Shown here one piece after another: positions 10,560 through 23,402 of a stretch of 64,000 bases of DNA. The DNA lies in the NCBI GenBank assembly GCA_026874595.1, contig CM049311.1, positions 32,569,176 to 32,633,175 of the forward strand. Reading direction: 5' to 3'. The notes below the pieces were generated by a model. It made no database searches and was not told the DNA's origin. It was given only the letters and a program-made list of their open reading frames with translations. This stretch comes from Sipunculus nudus. Lineage: Eukaryota > Annelida > Sipuncula > Golfingiida > Sipunculidae. Position 1 is the first letter of the stretch, and every line of letters starts with the position of its first letter. The translations under genes and the position numbers were made by a program.

Positions 10560-11020
10560 TGCCACTCTTTCCCCCTTTTAGATAAGGTTTTAGTTTATAG
10601 CCAACACTTGAAAACATTTTTATTACCGGTAATAAATTATTGTCTGTGTAAGAGTACATAAATGTTGTTCTATGCGTATTCAGTGCCATTCCTTTAATTT
10701 TTTTTTATTCTGTGATTAAATGAATCAGCCTAACTGATAATTCCTTGAATATTTTGATACAAATGCATGATTTGTAACTTGACGAACATGCTCATTTAAG
10801 TTTAAAAACCTATTACTGGAATACGCTTATGTTACGTTTTTTAACCTAACTTCTTCACCGATTTCAGTAAAACCCATTAGTGAATTATCTTAATTAACGA
10901 CCACTCTGCATTGGTTTTTGACGTAGACTACTAATACTTATACTTCTAATTATAAAAGACAATTTCTTACATGTCATGTGTACAATCACAGATGGCGGCC
11001 CAAGAAAGAGAACGCAGTTT
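10560..11020. other. A+T-rich intergenic stretch
   Basis: No coding exon, repeat or element recognised. Confidence 0.4.
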
Positions 11021-11770
11021 ATGGGACACGTGGGTTTGATTCAAGGACACAGAACTGGTTCCCTTTGTACCTTTCCTGTTTGCGCTTATAATTCAGATAT
11101 TGTGTAACTGTTTTGTTGAACTTGTTTTCAATATCTTAATATTTTCAATATTCAACTAACAAGAGAGGTAAAGGATAGGTTGCCTGGGATGTAAAAGTGT
11201 GGGGACAGCATTTAAACCTATTCCCTCCATAAGCAGCGGCTACGCTACGCTCAACTATTTGCCACATTACCCGCTGCATTAAACCGCGGTTGCCGGTCAG
11301 GTTTGGCCACCAGGCGGTGCTGTCTCTGTTGAATTCCCCCTGCGTTATATTTAACCAAACACATTGCAGGTATCACCAGCCAAACGGATGTTCTTTGAGG
11401 TACCGGTCTTTTTACACTGCTGTGGAAAGCGCTTGGTGGCACAGACTTTTTTCACCCCCATTGAAATACACACGATGCAATCGTCAGCTTTCAACACAGT
11501 CTATATATACTGACTTGCCTGAGGTCAGTTATCCCCCACTGTCTGCATATTTCCTGTACTGCGTGCCACACGAGCTTGTCACCGGCATAGCTATGTTTGT
11601 TTACACGCTAAGCCAATCAGATTTCTTCTACCATTTTTGCAGATTTGTTTTAAACGCAGAGCCAATCAGATTTTACTTTATCCAGCAAACTGACTGGGTG
11701 TTGCCAAACCTGAAGAATCCTGCTATCTCTCACAGCGTGTAAGTGGAAGGTCAACAGGCCGGGAGGTCAC
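11020..11770. other. GC-richer unassigned block with CCAAT motifs
   Basis: Noticeably less A+T-rich than its surroundings. It has a 150-codon plus-strand frame (11290-11742) with no recognisable domain and two nearly identical GCCAATCAGATTT motifs (about 11612 and 11662). It may be an old transposon body or a promoter-like segment; I cannot decide. Confidence 0.3.
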
Positions 11771-12059
11771 GCGCTGTGTTCAAAGCATATTTAACCAATT
11801 GTTTTGGGAATATTAGAATATCTTATACTCTGACCAAAGATAAATAGATTTGGTACATAGCTGCAACATCTAAGATGATCATGAAATAAATACCATTTAC
11901 CTCTTACAATTGAAACTGAAATTTACCCTGTTTAATATAGAAAAAAAGAATTATACAAGAATCAGTTTTCACTGGGACAGATTTGATTAGATTAATTTAA
12001 GTCATCTGTACTATATTCCTCTAGAGGAAGCTGACCGGAGTTAAAGCTACGGGCTTCCC

Positions 12060-12360
12060 TGTCCAAGCCTGTCGTGATGGGTTGTATAAATGATTGATTT
12101 GTGTTGGGACTTCAGCCGTACATCGAGATTCCATTTTAATCCATTAAAAACAGTTGTAGTTGTTTTGATGAACATGTTCGGTCTCGCACAAGAAAGCGCT
12201 GAGCTTGGGCATTTTAAATGGGGTCACCATGATCTTGTAAAGAAGCACAAGGGCAAGTATTTAGAGATTTTATTACATAGAAGCTCAAAAATAAATAGAC
12301 GAATTGAGGAAACGTGCAGACGTCATGGCCGTTTATTTTCAGGACTTATATAGAAGGCCT
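12060..12360 (+). pseudogene. Non-LTR retrotransposon reverse transcriptase fragment
   Basis: The frame from 12090 reads CWDFSRTSRFHFNPLKT VVVV and then GKYLEILLHRSSKINRRIEE. The W.F.FN..KT.VVV segment followed by a K.YLGI.L...-like segment is the palm/thumb part of LINE reverse transcriptases (known family pattern). It is isolated, short and lacks the catalytic YADD-box region, so it is a 5'- and 3'-truncated remnant. Confidence 0.6.
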
Positions 12361-12879
12361 TTCTAGGGAACATTGCTTTCTGGGAAACACAGGTACGGTC
12401 CGGCAAGCACGAAATTGGCAACAGTACACCACGATTTGTGCATGCGTTTTTCGTCTAGCCTGATTACACTTTGAAAGGCTGGGTGCAGTAAATGAGTGCA
12501 TAGTTTAGATATAAACCCACACAAATAAGGTGAATAGGACAAATATAGGACAAAATAGGACAAATAAGATAAAACATGTCCCAACTGGATGAAATCCAGC
12601 AACAGGCCCCTTACGCAAACAGAAACTATTTTAAATTGTTTTCCTTGTTTCCGTTGCACTCTTTTATTTGGAGATTTTATCCGTTAAAGTTTGGTCAGAT
12701 CTGACCAAATTGGTTCACTATATTCCGCATACAACATATTGCGCATGATACAGGTATCTTGACTCGAATGGGATTTAAGTTATAACTTAGTGTGTAGTAT
12801 GTATCAAAATATATAATTGGCACTTACTCCAAAGAAAATGAGATTATTGCAACATCTATAGGTTCTTGTTTACAACTTT

Positions 12880-13420
12880 ACAAGGCATGTTGGGAAGGCT
12901 CAAGCAATGTACACATGCATACTTTTTACCTGGCAACGCAAAAGGCAACGGCAAAGTCAGCGGCAATGGCGCTTTGGGTGTACACATAATCCGGCAAACT
13001 TTATTATCGGAGGTCAAATGGCAAGTGTTTTATTCATCACAGTGGAACTCCAGGGTGACGATGGCCTTCTAAATATTGACTTAAATTTCTATGCCGACAA
13101 GATTAAAAGTTAGGAATATATTTGCCTTTTCTTGCACCAAAGTGGCAAAAATGCCGTGCATTATAGTAGTGACGCCATTTTATGGGCCGTATGATGATGT
13201 CAGGCAAAAATTGCTAATATAGCGATTCGGCAAAAAAAAAAAAAAAAAAAAAAAAAAAAGCCGGAAAGTCGTACCGCATTATCATTGCCGTGCCTTGCGC
13301 ATATGTACACCACAATGATTTTTTTCATACGACTGATTTTTTTGTCGTTGCTGCATTATCGTTGTCGGATCGTCGTTGCCGGAAAACGGGTGAACGTGTA
13401 CACAGCTTTAGGAGTATCCA
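12880..13420. repeat. Palindrome-rich GGCAAC/GTTGCC element, probable MITE
   Basis: Left part has GGCAACG, GGCAAAG, GTGTACAC and CCGGCAAA. After a 30-nt A-run (13231-13259) the right part has the inverted partners GCCGGAAAG, TTGCCG, GTGTACAC. This is the style of a miniature inverted-repeat element; I could not fix exact ends or a target duplication. Confidence 0.4.
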
Positions 13421-13862
13421 TTCATGGGCGATGTCATGGGGATCTATCAGGAAACCAGTATCCATCGGGTGCTTCAGGGAATTTGCAAAGTTGTCCTTTC
13501 TAATTTGCATAAGATTCCCATGTATTTCCTATTTATTTCCTATTTATTTCCCCACATATATTCGGACACCATTTCTATGAATGGTGGTTGAACGTTCGTG
13601 CTGGACGATAACATGCTTCTGAAATTTGCATCACGGACAAACTCATCCGAAAATCACATAAAAATATTAAACTTCAGATATTAATAATTTCTAGGAAAAG
13701 CTTAGCAGATATAACAACTTCAGAGGGTTGCCTCTGTTGAGAATATGGCCTTATCAAATGTTGTTTTTTCTCATGAAGCCTCTAAGGTAAAACACTTTTA
13801 TCAAATTGTAATCTCAAAAGAAATATACCTCCAGTCATGAAAACCGCGATTAAGATACTTAC

Positions 13863-13926
13863 ATTCAGAGATATGAGTACCAAGTAATACCAAAGCGACA
13901 GTGAGCAGTCCCAAAGAGGTGATCAT
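13863..13926 (-). CDS. Signal-peptide first exon, copy B (intact donor)
   Basis: 64 nt: 21 codons MITSLGLLTV...LLGTHISE plus one T, then a consensus donor GTAAGT (phase 1). The sequence has a polar start, hydrophobic core and small residues, as in a secretory signal peptide. No coding exon in suitable phase was found between here and 9.8 kb. The phase-1 end is compatible with the D8C exon at 6418 (joined codon TCT, Ser), and not with the acceptor before the TSP1 exon, where T+AC is followed by TGA. It may be an alternative first exon of the VWDE-like gene or an orphan 5' end from gene duplication. Confidence 0.55.
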
Positions 13927-14959
13927 GTCGGCAGCAGTTTTGAACTGGTAAGCAAATTGAAAGGAACCTCTTCTAAAAACATTTCAAGTAGGAAATTGTT
14001 TGTTGGCAACTGCTATATCGTAAATACCGTGTATGTTGATAAGACAGGTGTATGAAGCACTCAAATTCATTGTTAAGTGGAAAATGATGGAAGCGTTTCT
14101 TAATCATACGTGACACAGACGTATCTAACCACACGCGACCCTTTTACCCTTTTAGATAAGGTTTGAGCATAAGTGACGTACGGGTGACCATAATGGAAAA
14201 CTTTTTATTGCCGGTAATAAAATGGAATTCAGGTTCAGGTAGGGCAAACCTTAGGTATAAGTTTATTGTTGCAGGCTTTTATGGTAAAAAGAGGGTTTTG
14301 GAAAGAAAATTATTCAGATTACATCGGTTCTTAATATTGTCCATGTGAGAATACATAAATCTTTTTGTACGGGTGGCCACACTTGAACAAGTTTTCATTA
14401 AACAAAACTACCATTCCGTTTACGTTTATCGTTAGCAGGCGTATATGGAATAATGAAAGCTTTTGGAATGAGGTAGTGCTGATGGAAAAGCAATGAGACC
14501 ATTCTAAAATAATTCTAAAAAGTAAACAATTCAAACATCAATTCAAACAACAGCTCTTAAACTTAACATAAATACGGACAATTTAAATGATACTTAACTT
14601 TCCAATTCCAAATAGGGGCACAAAAATATGAACAAGCATTTGCAAGCAGATAAAATTCTCTCATTATTAATTTTTTTTATTGAAAAAAAACACCTTTAAT
14701 AATGAATTTTCAAAGAAATATCAGATATGCGTAAGTAATTTGTAACTGTTTAACAAGTGAGCCATGGGTCATGACGCTAAGCCGACTGACATGTTGACAA
14801 TATGTCCATGCATGCACAGGCAACTTATTAAGATAATGTAGGTTGTATCATCTTTCTTGCCCAGTAGCTAAGGCTCATTAACGGAGCACCGCATATTTGA
14901 AGCTGTCAAAAATAGAGATAAAAATACAAAAAAAATAATATAAATGCAGGTGGCGCCAA

Positions 14960-15530
14960 GAGTCTGCAAGAACTGATGAAACACTCAATAAGGAAAATGC
15001 ATGCAAAGAATCTTGGTGATCAATGTAATAAATGTACAGATACTGGAGCTTTTGTATCAAATTTTTAATTATTCTGGGAGTACTTCTGAGCCCCATAGCT
15101 CGGAGGATATGGTTAACAGAGATCTAATTTCAGGTTTCCAAGGAGATTTTTCATGGACCTCCCTGGATATCAAGTTAGAAGATTCCAGGTCTAATGGTTA
15201 CGACTTGTGCCCTGTTAACGGACGACTGCATTTTTGAAGGTATCAAAAACAGATAAAAAAAAATACGTAAAAATTGAACATGCATGCAAAGAATCATGGT
15301 GAATCAAGTTGTTCAGATACTGGATCTCATGTATCGAATTTTCATTTATTCTGGGGGGGGGGGGGGTTACTTCTGAGCCTCATAGCTCAAAGATATGGGT
15401 AACGGAGACCCGATTTACGGCTACCAAGAACATTTTCAAGCACCTCCCTGCATGTCAAGTTAGAAAATTCTAAGTCCAACGGTTAGGATTTGTGCCTGGT
15501 TATCGGACAGAAGGACGGACGACGGACAAA
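14960..15530 (+). repeat. Dispersed repeat, two tandem diverged copies (unit 1)
   Basis: Two related copies of about 280 bp: ATGCATGCAAAGAATC, then a GATACTGGA segment, CTCATAGCTC, CAAGTTAGAA and GGTTA-GACTTGTGCC, starting near 15000 and 15285. The second ends in GGACGGACGACGGACAAAG. A GGACGGACG tail is common in bivalve dispersed repeats (my general knowledge). It contains a poly-G run at 15354-15367 whose length differs between units. Confidence 0.65.
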
Positions 15531-17160
15531 GAGTGATCGCTATGGCTAAGATGACTTTCAGGCAGCTGAGATAAAAAAAACAAAACAAATTGTTTGTTCA
15601 CGCGTTCTCCAGAATGAACACAGGAGGTCAAATTGAGGGCTACGAAGGCTTTAACACTTCGAGTTCCAACAGGTAAGTAACACATGTTCAGCACGATACA
15701 TGTCACTTGACAGAGAGCTGTTATTGTAGCCGGATAAATCATCTGTAAATCACACGTTCACACATCCTACACCTAGGTACAAAAACGTGTTCGTAGGACT
15801 CAATTCGACCCCCCACATACTTTCTGGAGAAGGCGTTAACACAAATTTATAATCGACACCTGGATCCGCATTAACATATATCCAGCTTTTAACAGATTAA
15901 CCAAAGAAAAGTTATCAGTTGTTCCTTGGCCAATGGTCCACTGTTCCACAAAATTTTATTTAATTCCATAAAAAATACATGTTGTGTCAACAAAATATTT
16001 AGTTGTAGTTTGTACAATAGGTATGGCCGACCACTTGCTGATTTCAGGTAACCTGTAAGTATATCATATACACTATCGCTCCGTGCTCCCTGGTTCCAAC
16101 TAGTGGATTAAGATTTAGCTTAATTTATTCAGAAGATATGAAACTGACCCTTTTATACTTCCATTAATATTCCGTCAATCCATTGTTCCATCTTTACATC
16201 ATTGACACCATTATCTCACTCGCTGATAGTGAAGGCATAGAAATCCAGCTCTTTCGGTTAGTTTACCCAAAAAGTATATCTAAAGGTTCCTAATGAATTT
16301 AAATGAGTTTTATAGATATTATGGTCATGAGCTAATAAAGAACTGATAAAACTTTAATTAAGGTGGATTATTAATTTTTATGTATATCTTTTGAAGGATA
16401 AGCAGCAGCAAAAAAAGGGCAACTTTGGCTGTATTGAGTTCCGGGTCCTCTCTCACTACGCACTGATTCATCCCAAAGTTTTAGGAATCGTTCCCTAGTC
16501 CACAATTCACAATGTTACAAAATTTCATTCAACTTTTAAAGCCAGTGTGTGGTCATATTACCAAGCAAAAGAATGAAAAACGCTGATCACATAACGTCAG
16601 CTAACTTCTTTACGTGAAAAAAATAATGTGTCATTTAGGAACAAATAACCATCTGTTGGGCAGCTGTAGGCGTAAATAATTTAACATTTCATTAATTATC
16701 TTTTGTAAGCTGTGAACATCAGGAAGTTTACACTTGACAATTATTTACATACATTTACGTAGGGATGTGGCGAAAAGGGCAGATAAATAACATAGAATGA
16801 AAAGCACATTTTTATCTGAAGAATGCATTCAGGAGAATGTTAGGGGAAATACAAGTGATTTTTTTAGAAAATGTATCAACATTAAGTTGTGTTGAAGGAA
16901 ACAACCTTTTCAAATTAAATATCAAATTAAAAAAACTTTAAAGAGTGTCACTTTGAGTCATATTATGTTCACCTACGTGTTTGCATATGATCTTCTATTC
17001 CATCTCCCCCCCCCCTGGGCAGGTAAATTTTTCAATGATTTCTTTTGGCGGAATATTTTTTATATTTATGGGAATATGAAATCATGGGCATTTGAATACT
17101 AGTATGAGAATTAAAATCTTAACAAACACAAGTAAAACAACGGTGAAATATTAAATGCAT

Positions 17161-17575
17161 CGGCTTCTGTAACACAAGGGTGGAGCACAGGATTAAAAGC
17201 CGGAAGGTCGTGTGTTCGAATCTCAGCCGAGGCGGTGAGATTTTTCACGGTCGGCCCTCACCCCTCACGGTTAGCACTCCGCAGGCTTAATGGGAAGGCT
17301 GTGCCCCAAAGCCATATATCACTCACAAACAAGTGCGTCTTAGGGGTCCCTCGGCGTTTTGACCTAGCAAAGGGGATGATTATACATCCACAGGTGCGGT
17401 AGACACCGGGCCTGGGTGACACCAGGATACAAAAATAACATGATAGGAAGCGAGTGCTACCGCCCTGTCACGTATAGTCCCGAATCGAAATGGTGGTATG
17501 CAGATGAATATACTTAGATTAAGAATTAGAAAAGAAAGTATAAAAAATGGGATGGTTACCTCCAGCAAAAAAAGT
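17161..17575 (+). mobile_element. tRNA-derived SINE (unit 1)
   Basis: Head has a pol III A-box-like GGGTGGAGCACAGG and a B box GTGTTCGAATCTC about 35 nt later. The body has GCGGTGAGATTTTTCACGG, TGGGAAGGCTGTGCC, CAAGTGCGTCTT and CACCGGGCCTGGGTGACACC. It ends in CTCCAGCAAAAAAAG followed by (TA)n. The same family occurs complete at 56541-56946. It belongs to the duplicated segment, so it predates the triplication. Confidence 0.85.
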
Positions 17576-17589
17576 TAAATGCTGGTATT

Positions 17590-17590
<1 letters not shown>

Positions 17591-17638
<48 letters not shown>
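17591..17638. repeat. (TA)n microsatellite after SINE (unit 1)
   Basis: TA dinucleotide run, about 48 nt, immediately 3' of the SINE tail. The homologous runs in units 2 and 3 are longer. Confidence 0.95.
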
Positions 17639-17641
<3 letters not shown>

Positions 17642-18574
17642 TATGAATACCTGTTATTTGCAAGCGCATTTCTATACAAGTCTGACGAGCTTACATCATT
17701 TCTTTATGGCATTAAAATAGAGGGCACAAACATGTTAAGTAATGTAATGTTTTGAAAAGATAACAATACATGCACATGTTTTAAGGAACTGTCAATTGTT
17801 ATTCTGGCCAACCCTAGATTTCCGATTCCTATGCGCAGTTTGATATTAAATTATTAAATGCCCTTCCTATAATAACTCCTTATTGATTCAAATTCCCCAT
17901 CATTTGTTATGACTTAAGAGCTCCATGTTTAAGAAAGTAAGTATCTATAAACCCATACGAGCGTGAGCTACATACAACAACTACTCAATTACTAAAGAGT
18001 ATCGTTGCTTAAGCAAGAATAATCATTACTAAATCCCCCGCCGGAAATGTTAAAGCTACATAGACATTTACAATAATATGTGCACTTTCCCTAGTCATTA
18101 GTACATTGTAGCTGAAACATTTTTATGCTAAACTCTCCCGGCACACGGACTTCATTTCACACGCATCTCCAGTTCACCTGTTTTATACGTTGTTTTGGTT
18201 ATGTATGCGAGTAAAAACAGCCCATGTGCGTTTGTTTACCATAACAAGACTATATGGCCAGAGGTCCAACCGTGCGCATGCACAACATTCAAACAAGGAG
18301 AATTGACAGGAAAAAAGAAACATCGGTTAGACTTGAAATATTTTGATTTGTGAAGTCACGAGGTATGGCCACAAGGTGGTGTGCCCGCTATGTCTGTATT
18401 TTGTACGACTGGTTTCGCCAGGTGAAAGCTTTGTGTCCAGAAGTGTAATTATGATTCTAAGATCAGAATGAAATACTCGCATATATCATAATATTTCAAG
18501 GAGAAAAGCGCTATATGTGTACATATTTTGTAATACTATGTGTATATTTAACATACAAGATCTCTTTAAATATA

Positions 18575-18989
18575 AGCCCAATTTACGCTAGAAAATTGTG
18601 GCGCGCTAGACCGGGCCAGAAAAATGTGGAGCGGGCTACATTTTAATTTGCGTTCACACTGTGCCGGACAAAGTGACCATGTAAAGCGCGCTACCGTGTC
18701 AAGATAGGCCGCATTGCACTTGGCACGGCCTAGAATCTGCATTTTGTTTACACGCAGATAAACACTGCAATCTAGCGCGGTCTAGACTGGATTCCCCCTT
18801 GCGGGCATGGCTAAATCCTAGTCACCTGACAGCCGAGTCTGGCGCGCGCTAGCATCTGGAACCAACTCAAACCGGTGGTCAAAATGTAGCGCGCTCCAGA
18901 CCAAAAATCCTCGAAATCTGGCGCGTTTGGGGGACTTGGCGCGCGTAAACGATGTAGAGCGCTTCAAAAAAACGTGTGTAAATGGGGCT
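18575..18989. mobile_element. GC-rich palindromic MITE (unit 1)
   Basis: 415 bp with imperfect terminal inverted repeats AGCCCAATTTACGC and GTGTAAATGGGGCT, flanked by ATA on both sides. The interior repeats GGCGCGCTAG, TAGCGCG and CTAGACC-type motifs in both orientations and is much richer in G+C than its surroundings. No coding capacity. The 3-bp flank would suit a PIF/Harbinger-like origin, but this is weak. Confidence 0.65.
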
Positions 18990-19302
18990 ATAAACTCAAA
19001 ATTTGATTTAAGACAATCCCAAAGTGTTTTGACAAAAAACAATTTGTGCCTTTAGTATGTAAGGACATTCTAAAATTAACCTTTCTTATGCTCTTCCCCC
19101 TGTTAACGTTAATGTTTCGGTCGCAGTTTATTTAAATCTTTTAGAACAAGCTAAAAGAAATGCACAATGCTTTTTTGGTTTCATAGGAAGGTGAAGGACA
19201 AAAATGCATAGGATGTTATATTTTTATAAACAAAATTTACTCATAATGAATTTGCTACATATGCTCCTACATTATTAAGCTGATTAGGGTTGTTTTCAGG
19301 GA

Positions 19303-19808
19303 ATCCTCATAAATAATATATTAGATTCTTCTAAAATTGACATAATCACACGTTTACAGTTAGATTGCATCACAAAAGACGTAACACGTTGTATCACTCA
19401 GGCCATCAATGCGGTCGCACCAGAGAGAGAAGTAAAAGATTAAAAAAAAAAAAAAAACTATTGGAACTTCACCCAAGAAATAAAAGATATTGTAGCCTTA
19501 TGGCGACCAAAAAGGCGCTACCAGCAACGGACATGTACCACGGAAGCCAAAGATTTATTTAATAGAATAAAAAGGTTAGTTGATCAAGCTATCTAGGCGC
19601 TAAAACGATATCAATGGTCAGAATATATTAACAGTCTAGGTCAAATGATGAAACAAACTCAGGTGAATTTTGGAAACAATTCAAACATTTCTCTATCTCT
19701 AAATATAACCCAAATACAGGACAGGCTAAACCCCTAATAAACTCTGACGGCACAGTTGCTGCTACAGCAAAGAGTCGTGCATGTCTATTTGCGAATACTC
19801 CAAAATAA
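19303..19808 (+). pseudogene. LINE ORF2 linker fragment (unit 1)
   Basis: Interrupted frame reading LQLDCITKDVTRCITQAINA, then NYWNFTQEIKDIVALWRPKR, RYQQRTCTTEAKDLF, ALKRYQWSEYINSLG, FWK and LINSDGTVAATA. The W...EI...RK.R..R..R.......K....K.A......W.......FWK pattern is the segment between endonuclease and reverse transcriptase in non-LTR ORF2. A poly-A expansion at about 19443 and an in-frame stop (ATCTAG) break it. Confidence 0.7.
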
Positions 19809-21089
19809 ATACGAAAAACCCCGACACACCCTAACTTCAAGAATGCTTCCTAAACACAACGAAACAAATAATTGATGAAAATAAAGCACTATTTAATGTA
19901 GAAAACCCGACCACGGAAGACAGTGACGACAACTTAGCAGTAAGACCCATGGTAATTCTACAGGTAAAGCGGGCCCTTGCTTTATCCAAAGGCAAATCAT
20001 TTGTTCCTTCTTTTTAAAAAGTCATCAGTCGCAGCCTACTGCTGTTTACCACGACATCAATGCAATAGGATGAATGGCCCTTGAAGAGCATTTCCCCGTA
20101 TCACTTTTCACGACTCAAGTAGGCTAATAAAAAGCCTACACCTCAGTTGGATTTCGAAAGGTCTCACTGTTTCACAGAATTTTCACTGTGATGTCAAACG
20201 GTCAAACCTGCAGAGGCAGACTCTCCATGGTAGCGTAACTGCTCCTTGTATTTGGTCATCAGTTAATAGGTTTTGGTTGGATAACTCACCTATATTATTT
20301 TTATGCTATTCCTTTTTTAAAGTGCGTGTGTATGTGCATGCGGTGATGGCGTCACATTTCGTCTTAATATTCATTTATCCTGCAAATCACAGACTATAGG
20401 TAACCATAACCCAATATCCGGAAGATTTCAACACGCATTCTCTGGAGGTTAAGTCAGATTGTACATTAATGATATTTGTCCTGCTTAGGGATAACCGGAC
20501 GAGGGAGGGACAAACAGCTGCGATTTTGCTAAGCTGATTATTAATATGCTTAGCTAAATCATATAATATGCTATGAAATTGAGAGAAATCTTAAATATTA
20601 TATACGAGGTGTCAATATCCAGAGAAACCCTATAAAAAACTGAGAAAAAAATCGGCACCCGAAACACACCGGAGCCAACAATTCTTAATAAGCAGTCTCA
20701 GAAAATCAAAGAGCGCCCCTGGACCTTCGTAAATAGCATGGACTCAGGATGAACCGTGCATGTATTTGAAAACCCAGCATGGAGACTTGCATGGAGACTG
20801 CAGCAATGCAAGACTGCAGCCTTTAACTTAACAAAGGAAGCAAAGCGTGGTTTCGAGAAAGATTCGATATGTAGACTATTTAACATTAAGCCTGATAGGG
20901 ACAATTGGAAAAATACCACTATTATTCCTCAACTGCGCAGATGAATCTCCTAGCAAAAGTATGAGAAAATATGGAATATTGGCCAAAACAAAGTGAGATT
21001 AAACCAGTGAAGGATTATGATTATATTTCAAATGATACCATATTTGCTAGGTACTTGATCGATATGTGATTGATGTAACTTGGTTAAAG

Positions 21090-22110
21090 CCTCTAGAATG
21101 CAAACGCTGGATGTGAAAAAAGAATCTCTATGAAAGTTATAAACAGGCATTGTTGGCCTGGAAATTGATTACTGAACTAAAAATAAGCTAAGGGTACATT
21201 TATTGTTATCTCTACCTGAAGAAGAAAATATTGGTATCAGAGAGAAAGTAAGTCCTACATGAATTGTAAATTGAAGAGTCAAACAACGTTTTAAAAATTT
21301 TCATAGCTTATCTAGCCAGGAAATTAGGAAAATATGTTTAAGCTGATAGTGTGATAAAATTTAAGAATTTTACAGATAATTAGAGAATGCCTGGGCAGTC
21401 CATAGAAGAATCTATAATAAACTTTTAGGTACAACAATATCATGAAACTGAATATTTTTTTACCTCCATGGTATTTTGGCTTTCAGGATATTGAAAAGAA
21501 TCAAAATCAGCAAAGCTGAGCGGATGCTGGCATTTACAGAAGTAGACTATCAGAAGAAAGAACTTTTGTTTGACCAGTCCAAGAAATATTTACGATAAAA
21601 GCCAAAGAATATCAAGGAGAGGAGCTGATAGTGGAAATTCGGGTGCGACCATGTGCTAGCATGGTGTGGGGCAAAACTTCTTACACGCTATGATCTGTGG
21701 ACAAAATGAGAATTAAGATAAAAGCAGGAGCTCCATTTTTTTTAAATTAGGAGGTGTTGAGAAATAAAAAAAAATCTTCTAATACCATATTCCTGGTGAG
21801 ATTGCAGGTGAGAATTTTACTGTGGCCCTGGATCTGGTGGATTCTGATATCCTTCTTCTGTTATCCATGGAAGCAAATAAAACAGCCAGGGTAACAGCTT
21901 CCAGAAACAGGCATTGAGGTACTTTGGTGCAGTACACACGAGGCGACAAATTGTCTTCATACGTGATAGTTTCAGTGGCTCTCAACTTGTCTTTGGTTGA
22001 AAAAACAATTTTGCATAACGTCATGGCTAAGCAAACACCCAACTGATGTAGATATTGGTGATAGTGACAAGAAGTCACGGACACAAGCAGCTAAATTACC
22101 TCTAATTACC
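21090..22110 (+). pseudogene. Ty3/gypsy-like gag-protease remnant (unit 1)
   Basis: Frame-broken plus-strand similarity to invertebrate LTR-retrotransposon gag: YESYKQALLAWKLITELK, LPEEENIGIREKV, AFRILKRIKISKAERMLAF and EVDYQKKELLFDQSKKYLR. It is followed by a retropepsin-region-like VALDLVDSDILLLLS (compare the usual VDSDIPLLLSK). Many stops and frameshifts; no LTRs or reverse transcriptase seen. Units 1 and 3 have lost about 160 bp here that unit 2 retains. Confidence 0.7.
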
Positions 22111-23338
22111 TCAACCACAAAAAAACAAAAATTACCAAGCAGAGCTTTAGTAAAGGAAGATCCTCCTAAAATATTACCCTTTTTAAAATATTTTATATCA
22201 ACATCAGACCCTGTGTAACTAGTCTAAATATTCTAGTAAACTAGAGGTGATGGTACTCAATTAGGGCCCCGAGTTCCTCAAAATGGCAGCCCTGTGGCCA
22301 TATTGGATGTCAGATTGGTCTGAAAGTTTTCACCACAAACAATATAAAATTCATGACATTATCTGAACAGTTATTGCGAAAGGATTTTAACATAATTGCC
22401 TAGCAGCCATAATGGATTTAACAGAAGTGTAAAATTTGAAAGTGACATCTCCTAATTGTTGAAATATTCTATTTAATTTTCGCAAAAGAAAATCATCGTT
22501 AGCACTGTGGCGTTCATATTGGTTTTTGGATGGGTATGAAATTCGATAGGGCTCACAGGAACCAAAACATATCTGTGAAATTGAGAAAGCATACTTTCAT
22601 TGAGATATTTCGCACGAAAGAAGATCGCCGATTCTGCTCTGGCGGTCTTATTGCAATTCAGGGCCATCCCCCTCCGAAAAACTTTTCTCGATCCCTCTAG
22701 ATTTCTTCGTTGAGGTCTCTTTTACTCATTCCCAGGTGTTTCCAAACATCTAAACGGAGCAAACAAGCTAAAAAATCGACCCAGAATTGTGACTATCCCC
22801 TGAATTTAGAATTACGTATACATTTTCTGGTTCCAAAGTTAATGTAGCCCCGAAAATGCTACCACTTGGTACTGTTGAAACACTAAGCCCAAGACACCAG
22901 CCTCGCAGAGTGTCCCTGCCGGGCAAATGATTGTTTCATAGAGGGCAACACACGGCCCGTGTGCACACGGTTACACACACTTACACAAATGCACACACAG
23001 CTATATATATCTTTGTGTGTGCGTGGGAGTGGATGGGCGAGTTTGAATGGGTGTGTCAAAGTCGCTAATATTGCCTGTCATTGCGATATGTATGATCAAG
23101 GACAAATAAATTTTGTTTTGTGTACGTAAAAAAAGTAAGTGTCTTATGACAAAATAGCTTTGTAAAAAAATATTATCCGTTCAATTATGTATGATCTCCA
23201 CTTAAATGAAATATTATGCAAAGCATTTGAAATAAAAACTGTGATGTCGAAACTGCATTATCTGTCAGTTAATTGTATACAATGCCTTAGAATGGTTGCA
23301 AATGATTTTCATGTAAAAGTATTGATAGAGGTACTTAC

Positions 23339-23402
23339 AGACACATATATGACTACAGGTGAACACTAAGGCGATAGTGAGCAGTCCTTTAGAAGTGCTC
23401 AT
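23339..23402 (-). CDS. Signal-peptide first exon, type 2 (unit 1)
   Basis: 64 nt: MSTSKGLLTI...CSHICV plus one T, then the consensus donor GTAAGT. It has the same length (21 codons + 1 nt), phase and GLLT-A-V core as MITSLGLLTV at 13863, so it is a paralogous first exon. Upstream sequence also aligns (AAGGAATCTCTTCTTAAAAC on the plus strand versus AAGGAACCTCTTCTAAAAAC). No downstream partner exon was found locally; the phase fits the VWDE D8C exon. Confidence 0.55.

Noticed and set aside
11290..11742. 150-codon plus frame as a gene
   Set aside because: No domain, signal, splice context or family pattern; it lies in a GC-richer block that looks repeat-like.
13863..13926. Splicing of signal exon B to the TSP1 exon at 9800
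   Set aside because: Phase mismatch: the joined T+AC codon is followed immediately by TGA.
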